Of a stretch of 35,473 nucleotides of DNA, positions 24,796-31,593 are shown in pieces (positions within the stretch are counted from its first letter, which is position 1; every line of letters starts with the position of its first letter). Source of the DNA: Moorena sp. SS36440bin_2 (GTDB lineage Bacteria > Cyanobacteriota > Cyanobacteriia > Cyanobacteriales > Coleofasciculaceae); assembly GCA_011524395.1 (NCBI GenBank), contig WTKN01000428.1, positions 1 to 35,473 on the forward strand. The letters run 5' to 3'. The notes beneath the pieces were generated by a model. That model saw only the letters and a program-made list of their open reading frames with translations, was not told the origin of the DNA and did not search any database. A program made the position numbers and the translations under genes.

Positions 24796-26475
24796 ATGCT
24801 CACAACTGATGCGCCGAAGCCACCACGTTGGCAAAAACCTAACTATTCCCCCCTGGCTCGCCAGATCGATATTTTTACTGCGGCAGCGCAGTTTATGGTT
24901 TATTTATGGTGGGACAAGGTATGGGCTAATAATTCCCCCAAGCAAAGAAATCGTCGAGCACAGTGGTTAGTTAGAAAGCTCTTAGACTTAGGTCCAACAT
25001 TCATCAAGATCGGGCAAGCACTATCCACACGCCCTGATTTACTTAGCTTAGAATATGTGAATGCCTTGGCGCAATTACAAGATCGGATCCCAGAATTTAG
25101 TGTAACCGATGCTATAACTCTAATTGAATCAGAACTTGGTCACGACATTCATGCTTTGTATCGGGATTTTGAGCATTTTCCTCTAGCTGCTGCCAGTTTG
25201 GGACAAGTTCATAAAGCGCGATTGCACACCGGCGAAGATGTAGTCGTTAAGGTTCAGCGTCCTGGCTTAGAAAAGCTATTTAACCTAGATTTTGAGATTA
25301 TCCATCGATTGATTCGTTTTGTCAATCGATTTTTTCCGGGAACCAGAAAATATGATTTGGATTCCATAACCCATGAGTTTTTTAACCTGCTATATCAAGA
25401 AATTGACTACATCCATGAAGGCAAGAATGCTGAGAGTTTTCGTCATAATTTCACCAATTATCCTCGCATTAGTGTCCCGAAAGTCTACTGGCGATATACA
25501 ACTAAAAAAGTTTTGACTATGGAGTATATGCCAGGGATTAAAATTGATGACCGTCAGACCCTGGAATCCCTAGGCATAAACCCTAAAGAAATTATTCAGC
25601 TCGGAATTTGTTGCTACCTCAAGCAGTTATTACAAGATGGCTTTTTTCAGTCTGACCCCCATCCTGGAAATATGGCAGTCTCTACACAGGGCAGTCTGAT
25701 TTTTTATGACTTTGGCACAATGCTGGAGGTCAAGTCTATGAATAAAGACCAAATGCTCCAGACTTTTTTTGCTGTACTTCGTAAGGACACTGACATGGTC
25801 GTTAATAGTTTAACTTACATGGGGTTAATTGAACCCATGTCAGATCTCAAGCCAGTCAAGCGATTAGTTGCTTTTCTACTGGAAAAATTTACCGAAAAGC
25901 CCATAGAATTACAAGCTTTTGAGGAAATCAGTAGCGAACTTTACTTAATGTTTGAGCAGCAACCTTTTCGCCTACCAGCACAACTGACATTTATTTTAAA
26001 GTCACTAACAACTCTTGATGGGATCGCTCGTGCCCTAGATCCCCAATATAATTTGTTAGTTGCTACTGAGCCTTTTGTTAAAAGCCTGGCTGTTTTTCAA
26101 GGGCGGGGGAATATAGTGGGGGAACTAGCTAAACAAGCTAGGGATTTTGTTAAATATAACTTAAGTAAGGCTAGCGCTACCGAATTAGCCATTCGACGCT
26201 TAGAAGAGCGGCTCGAGCTGGGAGAGTTACAATTGCGTGTGCGTTCTGTAGAAAGCGATCGCATTCTCAAGCAGATCACCCTTGCTCTAAAAAGCCTAAT
26301 TTATGCTTGTTTAACTGGATTTACTCTGGTAGCTGGTACTATTTTCCTATCTGTTCCTTATAGTGGATGGGCGATAGCCGCCTTTGCCTTTTCCGGATTC
26401 TGGTTTTTGATTTTGCTGCGTTCTCTGATTAACTTAGCAATTAGAGAAAGACTGGATAGATTAGCTCAAAGGTAG
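24796..26475 (+). CDS. ABC1 atypical kinase (UbiB/AarF family)
   Basis: 559 residues. It carries the family-specific KxGQ motif (FIKIGQALSTRPD, K71-Q74), the Ala-rich nucleotide loop (AAASLGQVHKA, about 131-141), the catalytic-type lysine in VVVKVQRPGL (Lys152), the SDPHPGNM motif (Asp287) and YDFGTM (Asp305). Two C-terminal hydrophobic helices (about 505-550) anchor it. Members support quinone or prenyl-lipid metabolism by ATP-dependent action; in cyanobacteria several paralogs exist, so the target (plastoquinone, tocopherol or another lipid) cannot be assigned. The ATG at 24796 follows a short leader after the histidine kinase gene; the 145-bp gap holds heptamer repeats. Confidence 0.9.
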   Translation: MLTTDAPKPPRWQKPNYSPLARQIDIFTAAAQFMVYLWWDKVWANNSPKQRNRRAQWLVRKLLDLGPTFIKIGQALSTRPDLLSLEYVNALAQLQDRIPEFSVTDAITLIESELGHDIHALYRDFEHFPLAAASLGQVHKARLHTGEDVVVKVQRPGLEKLFNLDFEIIHRLIRFVNRFFPGTRKYDLDSITHEFFNLLYQEIDYIHEGKNAESFRHNFTNYPRISVPKVYWRYTTKKVLTMEYMPGIKIDDRQTLESLGINPKEIIQLGICCYLKQLLQDGFFQSDPHPGNMAVSTQGSLIFYDFGTMLEVKSMNKDQMLQTFFAVLRKDTDMVVNSLTYMGLIEPMSDLKPVKRLVAFLLEKFTEKPIELQAFEEISSELYLMFEQQPFRLPAQLTFILKSLTTLDGIARALDPQYNLLVATEPFVKSLAVFQGRGNIVGELAKQARDFVKYNLSKASATELAIRRLEERLELGELQLRVRSVESDRILKQITLALKSLIYACLTGFTLVAGTIFLSVPYSGWAIAAFAFSGFWFLILLRSLINLAIRERLDRLAQR

Positions 26476-26544
26476 GCACTCTTATCTAAAATCGCCTACC
26501 TCCACCTGTTGCATTTTTTGCTGTGTTTGTTTTGCTTTGCTATA

Positions 26545-26617
26545 TACCCCCAAGGGAATTCGAATCCCTGTCGCCTCCGTGAAAGGGAGGTGTCCTAGGC
26601 CTCTAGACGATGGGGGC
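26545..26617 (-). tRNA. trnE-UUC: tRNA-Glu (UUC)
   Basis: On the minus strand a 73-nt cloverleaf: acceptor GCCCCCA pairs with TGGGGGT (first pair G-U, usual for this tRNA in cyanobacteria), D arm, anticodon stem-loop CTCCCTTTCACGGAG with TTC, and T arm AGGGATTCGAATTCCCT, discriminator A. CCA is not encoded. Besides translation, this tRNA also supplies glutamate for tetrapyrrole (chlorophyll and heme) synthesis. Confidence 0.96.
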
Positions 26618-26698
26618 TTATTGATTTCACTTTTATAAGTGTAGTAGATATTTTGGTTTGTGTCAAGTGTTTGATCTAGAAAATTTTTTCCAGTCCCC

Positions 26699-27247
26699 TT
26701 ACTTGATACTATTGCGCAACTGCTCTAGGCGCTGCTGAGCCTTGGCATCCAAGGAATTAACTAAAAAACGACCACTAGAGGATTTCTGTGGTCGGTATTT
26801 GCGGCGGGTTCGACGAGCTGTGAATTCAACATCGCTGAGCAATTGCTGGGAAGACACGCATTGAGCACCATAACCCACAACCGTCAATTGCTCTGCCCGA
26901 TCTGACGTAGCGACGATCAGACGTTTAGTGGGTTTAACAAGCTTGTTTCTATATGAGGCACAAAATTTTTCGATGTAAGTGTCTGCTGTCTCCCCGAAAT
27001 CGGTGTAGTAAACCGATAAGTGATTAGTTATCACCTCACGACTGTTAGGGGTATTGAGTGAGTGAGCATCAAAGACAATCTCAGTGTCATAACCGACAAA
27101 GGCACTGTAATTGGCTAGGGTCTCAATTAACTCTTGGCGAGAACTCAGGAGACCATCACGATCACGGGTATTTTTCAGGAAAGACCAAGAGCCAATGACG
27201 TTATAGCCATCAACTAGTAAAATAGCCAGCGGTGAAGAACAAGACAT
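26699..27247 (-). CDS. NYN domain protein (YacP/Rae1-like ribonuclease)
   Basis: 182 residues with the NYN/PIN-like fold. The conserved first acid is in LLVDGYNVIG (Asp13), later acids are in VFDAHS, ETADTYIEKF and ATSDRAEQL, and the tail is basic (ARRTRRKYRPQK). The family relates to Bacillus YacP (Rae1), an endoribonuclease acting at ribosomes. Length is typical. The ribosome site is weak. The gene follows tRNA-Glu on the same strand by 80 bp in genome order and is expressed away from it. Confidence 0.88.
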   Translation of the reverse strand: MSCSSPLAILLVDGYNVIGSWSFLKNTRDRDGLLSSRQELIETLANYSAFVGYDTEIVFDAHSLNTPNSREVITNHLSVYYTDFGETADTYIEKFCASYRNKLVKPTKRLIVATSDRAEQLTVVGYGAQCVSSQQLLSDVEFTARRTRRKYRPQKSSSGRFLVNSLDAKAQQRLEQLRNSIK

Positions 27248-27498
27248 TTTCCATGGGACTATACTACTTACAGTCCCTATGGACTGCTCATATTGGCCAC
27301 AATAAATTTAACATTTCTTTATATTAGTATAAATTGCACTTGAGAAAAAGGCAAAAGGATTGAGCAAAAATGACACTCAACATTTAATTATTAACATATA
27401 TGATTTTATAATCACATGATTGTGTATTATAAATAACATTTACTAGTTAACATTTAGCAGATTACTAATCCTAGGACTTTCGGGAAACTTTCCGAGAA

Positions 27499-28167
27499 TC
27501 AGTGATTATGACCTACCAGTCTTTGTTTCAGACGTTCCGGTTCACCTTGGTCAATGACTCGACCCTGGTCTAACAAAAATGCTCCATCACAATAATCCAG
27601 CTCATCCAAACGGTGGGTAACCCAAATAGCTGTCAATCCTCGACTTTTGACTAAATTTCGTACTTGTGACACTAAATCCATCTGGGTATCGGGATCGAGT
27701 AGGGCAGTGGGTTCATCTAACAATAAAATCTCGCACTGTCTTGCGATCGCACCAGCGATCGCAATTCGCTGCTTCTGACCACCACTGAGGGCATAGATCG
27801 GTCGTCGCTCTAGCTCTAGTAAATTGACTGCAGCTAGTGCTTCTTTTACCCGGGCTTGAACTTGAGCTAGGTCGAGCTTTTCTGCTACCAGTCCAAAGGC
27901 TACATCAGCACCTACGCTAGGCATCACTAGCTGATGATCAGGATTCTGGAAAACAAAACCTGCTGAACCGCCTAGGTAAATTTCACCGGATTGGGGGGAC
28001 AATAAACCAGCCAGTAATCTAAGTAAAGTTGATTTACCACTGCCATTGGTTCCCAAGAGCATCCAAAATTCCCCCTTAGGGACTTCCAGGGAGCAAGATT
28101 GCAACACTGTCCCCCCTTTAGGCCAGTTGAAGCCAACCTCTGTTACTTGAATTGCTGGTTGAGTCAT
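27499..28167 (-). CDS. energy-coupling factor type ABC ATPase (CbiO-like)
   Basis: About 222 residues from the ATG at 28167, preceded by GGAG 11 bases away; an ATG at 28188 directly abuts the upstream stop and is the alternative (229 residues, translational coupling). Walker A is GTNGSGKST, the Q-loop is FVFQNPDHQL, the signature is ALSGGQKQRIA, Walker B is ILLLDEPTALLD and the switch His is in VTHRLDEL. FQNPDHQL is typical of ECF/CbiO ATPases. No transmembrane partner is adjacent; homologs in plastids (ABCI11-type) are also separate. The cargo, perhaps a metal or vitamin, is not known. It follows the UPF0367 gene in an apparent operon. Confidence 0.88.
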   Translation of the reverse strand: MTQPAIQVTEVGFNWPKGGTVLQSCSLEVPKGEFWMLLGTNGSGKSTLLRLLAGLLSPQSGEIYLGGSAGFVFQNPDHQLVMPSVGADVAFGLVAEKLDLAQVQARVKEALAAVNLLELERRPIYALSGGQKQRIAIAGAIARQCEILLLDEPTALLDPDTQMDLVSQVRNLVKSRGLTAIWVTHRLDELDYCDGAFLLDQGRVIDQGEPERLKQRLVGHNH

Positions 28168-28188
28168 CAGATCTCTTGCTCCATGCAT

Positions 28189-28455
28189 TTATTCAGCTAT
28201 GGCAAAGAAGCCGGGAGTACGTCCTGAGCCTGTGGCTCCAGATTTTTGAGAAATCATTGCTGCACTAATCTGATCGCTTAGAACGCCAATTTTCTTCTCT
28301 GCCTGGTGATCGCAGCTGAGTTCTAGCAACTGAGGATGCCCAGAGCGCATGGCTGTCAAAATTTCCTGGTAGGTCGCTTGCGCCTCTTCTTCTGACTTAC
28401 GTTGCACAGATAGTGGCATGGGTGTATTTCTTAGAATCAAGTCAATGGTGAACAT
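28189..28455 (-). CDS. UPF0367 family protein
   Basis: 88 residues, matching the cyanobacterial UPF0367 family across its length: FTIDLILRNTPMPLSVQRKS, YQEILTAMRSGHPQLLELSC, KKIGVLSDQISAAMISQKSG and RTPGFFAIAE. Function unknown; small, soluble, and conserved among oxygenic phototrophs. Its stop codon directly touches the next upstream-of-ABC ATG, suggesting joint translation with the ATPase. Confidence 0.9.
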   Translation of the reverse strand: MFTIDLILRNTPMPLSVQRKSEEEAQATYQEILTAMRSGHPQLLELSCDHQAEKKIGVLSDQISAAMISQKSGATGSGRTPGFFAIAE

Positions 28456-28638
28456 GGAGTATCAAGCCGTAGCGCGTTCTATTAATGTACTTCTTTTTCT
28501 TATCTTAGACCCCAGCCCAAAGCACCGTGTATAGCAGTATCTTGAGCAGTATCTTGGTTGCAGTTATTACCTAATTTTTTTTTAGGGGGTAGCAAAATTA
28601 AGAATTATGACATATTATGATAGTTATATTAGACGAAG

Positions 28639-28655
28639 TTTACTTTTCTTTACTT
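28639..28655 (+). promoter_or_regulatory. TTTACTT direct repeat upstream of psbD (HLR1-like)
   Basis: Two TTTACTT copies with a 10-bp period lie 66-82 bp upstream of the psbD start. HLR1 elements bound by RpaB at photosynthesis promoters are direct repeats of a similar TTACA-type half-site but with a longer period, so this is only a resemblance. AT-rich sequence around it is promoter-like; no -10 box is called. Confidence 0.25.
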
Positions 28656-28720
28656 AGACTACCTTTAATAAAGAAAGTAAGTCGCCTTACCGTACTTATA
28701 AATATTTGGAGATCCTTGCT

Positions 28721-29779
28721 ATGACAGTAGCAGTAGGACGCGCCCCCAGCACCAGAGGATGGTTTGACATCCTTGATGACTGGCTCAAGCGCGATCGCTT
28801 TGTATTCGTCGGCTGGTCCGGCATTCTGTTGTTCCCCTGTGCCTACATGGCGTTGGGGGGCTGGCTAACTGGTACCACCTTTGTTACCTCTTGGTACAGC
28901 CACGGCTTAGCCTCTTCTTACCTAGAAGGCTGTAACTTCCTGACCGTAGCAGTATCCTCTCCTCCTAACAGTCTGGGACATTCCCTGCTGCTGTTGTGGG
29001 GCCCAGAAGCCCAAGGAGACTTGACCCGCTGGTTCCAACTAGGAGGGTTGTGGAGCTTTGTGGCATTCCACGGAGCATTTGGTCTAATTGGGTTCATGCT
29101 GCGGCAATTTGAAATTGCTCGTCTAGTAGGCATCAGACCCTACAACGCGATCGCATTCAGTGCGCCGATTGCAGTATTTGTCAGCGTGTTCCTGATGTAC
29201 CCCTTGGGACAGTCGGGCTGGTTCTTTGGTCCTAGCTTCGGAGTAGCGGGTATCTTCCGTTTTATTCTGTTCCTGCAAGGCTTCCACAACTGGACACTGA
29301 ATCCCTTCCACATGATGGGTGTGGCTGGGGTACTCGGTGGTGCTCTGCTGTGTGCCATTCATGGGGCAACGGTGGAAAATACCCTGTTCCAGGATGGAGA
29401 TAAAGCTAACACCTTCCGGGCGTTCAACCCGACTCAAGCGGAAGAGACCTACTCTATGGTCACTGCTAACCGCTTCTGGTCTCAAATCTTCGGTATTGCT
29501 TTCTCTAACAAGCGCTGGTTACACTTCTTCATGTTGTTTGTGCCAGTAACAGGCTTGTGGATGAGTGCAGTAGGAATTGTAGGTTTAGCATTGAACCTGC
29601 GAGCCTATGACTTCGTTTCCCAGGAAATCCGGGCAGCAGAAGACCCAGAGTTTGAAACCTTCTACACTAAGAACATTTTGCTGAACGAGGGTTTGCGGGC
29701 TTGGATGGCTCCAGCAGACCAACCTCACCAAAACTTTGAGTTCCCTGAGGAAGTACTGCCTCGTGGTAACGCTCTGTAA
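28721..29779 (+). CDS. psbD: photosystem II reaction centre D2 protein, stand-alone copy
   Basis: 353 codons including the stop (352 residues, the normal D2 length) with GGAG 9 bases before the ATG. It is the core subunit that with D1 binds P680, pheophytin and the first quinone QA in the thylakoid membrane. The key residues are in place: Tyr160 (redox tyrosine D), His117 (accessory chlorophyll), His189, His197 (P680), His214 (iron and QA). Variant positions include [11 protein letters not shown], where most D2 proteins have Pro and Leu, and LEGCNF with a Cys. It lacks the usual overlapping psbC; the old overlap region reads only 13 codons. It is therefore like the second psbD of Synechococcus and Synechocystis, which is light-inducible. 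Whether another psbDC exists in the genome cannot be seen here. Confidence 0.97.
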   Translation: MTVAVGRAPSTRGWFDILDDWLKRDRFVFVGWSGILLFPCAYMALGGWLTGTTFVTSWYSHGLASSYLEGCNFLTVAVSSPPNSLGHSLLLLWGPEAQGDLTRWFQLGGLWSFVAFHGAFGLIGFMLRQFEIARLVGIRPYNAIAFSAPIAVFVSVFLMYPLGQSGWFFGPSFGVAGIFRFILFLQGFHNWTLNPFHMMGVAGVLGGALLCAIHGATVENTLFQDGDKANTFRAFNPTQAEETYSMVTANRFWSQIFGIAFSNKRWLHFFMLFVPVTGLWMSAVGIVGLALNLRAYDFVSQEIRAAEDPEFETFYTKNILLNEGLRAWMAPADQPHQNFEFPEEVLPRGNAL

Positions 29780-29824
29780 GACTCCAAGGCTTATCCCGAA
29801 TTAAGGTTATCGCTTGGATTTTAT

Positions 29825-29852
29825 CAAAGCCCCGCCAGAAGGTGGGGCTTTG
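29825..29852 (+). terminator. terminator-like hairpin after psbD
   Basis: CAAAGCCCCGCC pairs with GGTGGGGCTTTG (12 bp including one G-U) around an AGAA loop, 45 bp after the stop. It is strong but has no T run beyond the stem, so factor-independent action is not certain. Confidence 0.6.
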
Positions 29853-30038
29853 AGCAGTTATAGAAACAGACAACTGGAACGCTGTGAGCAATAGACAGGC
29901 GAATTGATCATTAGGTTAGTTTGCAGAGGTTAGTAAAAACCTAGAGCAAATGTCGCAGAGTCTACCAAAAACTATTATTATTTGTTAGAATTAAGTTATG
30001 GTAAAACCGATAGGGATTACTATGTAACTTAAATTAAA
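29853..30038. other. leader region, no gene
   Basis: Nothing beyond AT-rich sequence is recognised. A promoter for the structured units that follow probably lies here. Confidence 0.4.
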
Positions 30039-30145
30039 GCCGAAAACCAAGGGTTTAATAGTTGCGCTCTCTATCCCGGTGGAACCAACTTTTTTGACAT
30101 TTTTATGGCGCTCGCGGGATATTCCGTCAGAGAAGCTCGGAGAGA
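30039..30145 (+). promoter_or_regulatory. structured leader resembling a ydaO-type (c-di-AMP) riboswitch, divergent
   Basis: About 107 nt begin with GCCGAA, contain GGTGGAACCAACTTTTTTG, and end with CCGTCAGAGAAGCTCGGAG. These three blocks occur in that order and at about the overall size of ydaO aptamers. CTCTC/GAGAG and ATCCCG/CGGGAT can pair within. The highly conserved GGGGTGAAT-like block is missing, so this may be a degenerate relative or chance. A covariance-model search with Rfam RF00379 would decide. Confidence 0.3.
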
Positions 30146-30315
30146 CCCCCTGGATGTGAAAGCATCTTTCATTGGCGCTCCTTGGTCTATATTGGTAGAC
30201 TTTGGTAGCTAAAAAGTATCGGTTGCCATTTGATCGATAGTCTGTTATTCTGAGGAAAGGTAATAATCCTGGAAAGGTACAAAAAACCGCTTAGGGATTA
30301 AAGGAGGTGATGCCC

Positions 30316-30387
30316 ATGGAAGATAGTAGTAAAATAATGGGTCATCTGGTTGGAGTTAGCCGGCTGTGCGCCGGGGCTGTTCTCTAG
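30316..30387 (+). CDS. candidate 23-residue leader peptide with a perfect ribosome site
   Basis: ATG at 30316 with AAGGAGGTGAT (30301-30311), a full match to the 16S rRNA 3' end and far stronger than any other site in the window. Spacing from AGGAGG is about 8 bases. The peptide starts MEDSSKIMGHL and ends CAGAVL; an in-frame ATG at 30310 is too near the ribosome site. It is followed by a highly structured stretch with a CTGC-TTCG-GCAG tetraloop stem (30433-30444) and a terminator. It may be a leader peptide, a small protein or chance. No homology is claimed. Confidence 0.4.
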   Translation: MEDSSKIMGHLVGVSRLCAGAVL

Positions 30388-30552
30388 GAGTTAGCTAGAT
30401 TTTCTACGGAGAATCTATATGACTGCTTCGGCAGGGCTACCTAAGAGTTCCTCTCGGCAGCCTGGTTTCAATCAGAAGACCCGCTAGACCGCTCTCACAC
30501 CACGTGTTATGGATTAGCCAAAACACTAGCCGTGAGAGCGGATAGTTTTTTG
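30360..30552 (+). ncRNA. candidate structured RNA ending at a strong terminator
   Basis: Dense potential stems: GGCTG near 30375 with CAGCC near 30461, AGATT with AATCT, a TTCG tetraloop, and the final long hairpin. The unit could be a separate small RNA, or the 3' end of a riboswitch-controlled leader upstream of the dehydratase gene. I did not recognise it as tmRNA, RNase P RNA, SRP RNA or 6S RNA. Confidence 0.35.
30489..30551 (+). terminator. long-stem factor-independent terminator
   Basis: CCGCTCTCAC (30489-30498) pairs with GTGAGAGCGG (30532-30541), with an inner GTGTT/AACAC stem, and is followed by ATAG and six T at 30546-30551. It is the clearest intrinsic terminator in the window and lies 35 bp before the dehydratase start. 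Confidence 0.85.
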
Positions 30553-30585
30553 TATGGGATTGTTTAAGCAGTGCATCTAAAAATC

Positions 30586-30867
30586 ATGGATCAACTACTC
30601 AGCGATGCAGAAATTCAAGCCAAGGCGAGTCAGCTAAAAGACTGGAGTGTGGAAGGGAAAACCCTGCGTAGTAAAAAGACATTCAAGGGTTTTGTAGAAG
30701 CGATCGCTTTTGTGAATAAACTTGTTGAACCATCTGAAGTGGCAGAACACCATCCTGACCTAGAGATTTCTTACAATCAGGTAACAATTACTCTAACCAC
30801 TCATGATAGTGGTGGCTTAACCTCAAAAGATTTTGACCTAGCGCAAGTTATTTCAGAGCTAAGTTAA
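30586..30867 (+). CDS. pterin-4a-carbinolamine dehydratase
   Basis: 93 residues from the ATG at 30586 (a GTG at 30571 is also open). The fold is that of PCD/DCoH, with the catalytic-type EHHPDLEISYNQVTITLTTH block holding the histidines and an N-terminal KDWSVEGKTLRSKKTFK stretch. It recycles 4a-hydroxytetrahydropterin; in bacteria it is also often annotated without a hydroxylase partner, and none is near here. No ribosome site is seen, and a terminator stands just before, so expression may come by readthrough or from its own weak promoter. Confidence 0.88.
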   Translation: MDQLLSDAEIQAKASQLKDWSVEGKTLRSKKTFKGFVEAIAFVNKLVEPSEVAEHHPDLEISYNQVTITLTTHDSGGLTSKDFDLAQVISELS

Positions 30868-31364
30868 TATCCTTTCAATAACTCTTGGGTAAGTGACAAT
30901 TGCTTTAGCAATAGACCCGCACCTAGCGCAGAAGTAATTCACAGGCATTGGCGAAAAAGTTGGTGTAGCACTTTGTCCATAAAGGCTATAGTATAAGAAT
31001 TGTTCCTCTAATAAATTGTTCCTGTAATAGGTTAATAGGTTTCATCGCTGCGGGCGCTGATTCTTATCGAAACCGCGATAAATCCTGTACTTTACCGTAT
31101 AGCGTAAGTGTAGGGATGGAGCGCGGGGCAAGGGTCGGAACAGAGCTTCATGATGCGATGTACTAGGGATAGTAGGGAAAAACAAATTAAGATCTAACCG
31201 CCACCTACGCGCCTGAACCTTGACAACCACCGAATATTGGGTTCCATTCAGAAAAAACTTGATAGTTTGAGTTATCTGTGGATGGGTAAAATTCCAGCAG
31301 TACAAAGTAAATAGAACTTTTTTGTATTGTTCCGGTGCGGAGGGGCATCCCGTGTCGTTAGTAA

Positions 31365-31460
31365 AGCTTACCGTTCGCGTAGCGTGGCCTACGGCCTTGT
31401 AACCGTTCGCGCAGCGTCGGCGAAAGCCGATACGCGCCCCGCGTCGGGCAAAGCCCGATA
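31365..31460. repeat. cluster of GC-rich interspersed palindromes
   Basis: It includes the AGCGTGGCCTACGGCCTT core (31381-31398, identical at 11679-11696) and CGCGCCCCGCGTCGGGC (31433-31449, identical at 22236-22252) in one block, so it joins two repeat families found apart elsewhere. Confidence 0.8.
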
Positions 31461-31480
31461 GCAGTAGCTGCTACTGGTAA

Positions 31481-31525
31481 GAAGCCCGCGCTGTCGCGTG
31501 TTTAGCAGCGTCGGGAGTATGTCAC
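31481..31525 (+). mobile_element. solo right end of an IS200/IS605-type element
   Basis: GAAG, then CCCGCGCTG and CAGCG-CGGG as hairpin arms, then GAGTATGTCAC. The layout (GAAG, hairpin, GTAG/GAGT, TCAC) is the same as the end of the tnpB remnant at 631-671. No transposase gene adjoins it, so it would be a decayed or non-autonomous remnant. Confidence 0.4.
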
Positions 31526-31558
31526 AATCCTCCGTGATTGATCCGGGGGAAAGTTCAA

Positions 31559-31571
31559 TACAATAATTGTA
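31559..31571. promoter_or_regulatory. TACAAT-A-ATTGTA palindrome before the porin gene
   Basis: A perfect 6+1+6 AT-rich dyad 22 bp before the start codon. In an iron-porin leader a Fur-type regulator is a reasonable guess, but the site does not match a firm consensus. Confidence 0.35.
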
Positions 31572-31593
31572 AAGGTGTGAGGATTAAGAGAAG

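Larger units (their letters stand above)
30868..31593. other. intergenic region with tandem, palindromic and IS-end repeats
   Basis: It contains a 16-bp tandem (AATTGTTCCTSTAATA at 30998-31029), GC-rich repeats from about 31365 to 31460 and an IS-type end to 31525. The frame at 31042-31305 on the minus strand (87 residues) has no recognised similarity and is left out as a gene. The last 70 bp form the porin leader. Confidence 0.6.

Noticed and set aside
29123-29485. 120-codon frame opposite psbD
   Set aside because: An antisense shadow of a highly conserved gene with strong codon constraint.
30360-30552. tmRNA, RNase P RNA or SRP RNA
   Set aside because: The diagnostic sequences of these RNAs (tag-peptide region, GAGGAAAGTCC-type block, GGAAG apical loop) were not found.
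31042-31305. 87-codon open frame on the minus strand
   Set aside because: No recognisable domain and no ribosome site; its middle (LNGTQYSVVVKVQARR) is not clearly low-complexity, so a decayed small gene remains possible but unsupported.
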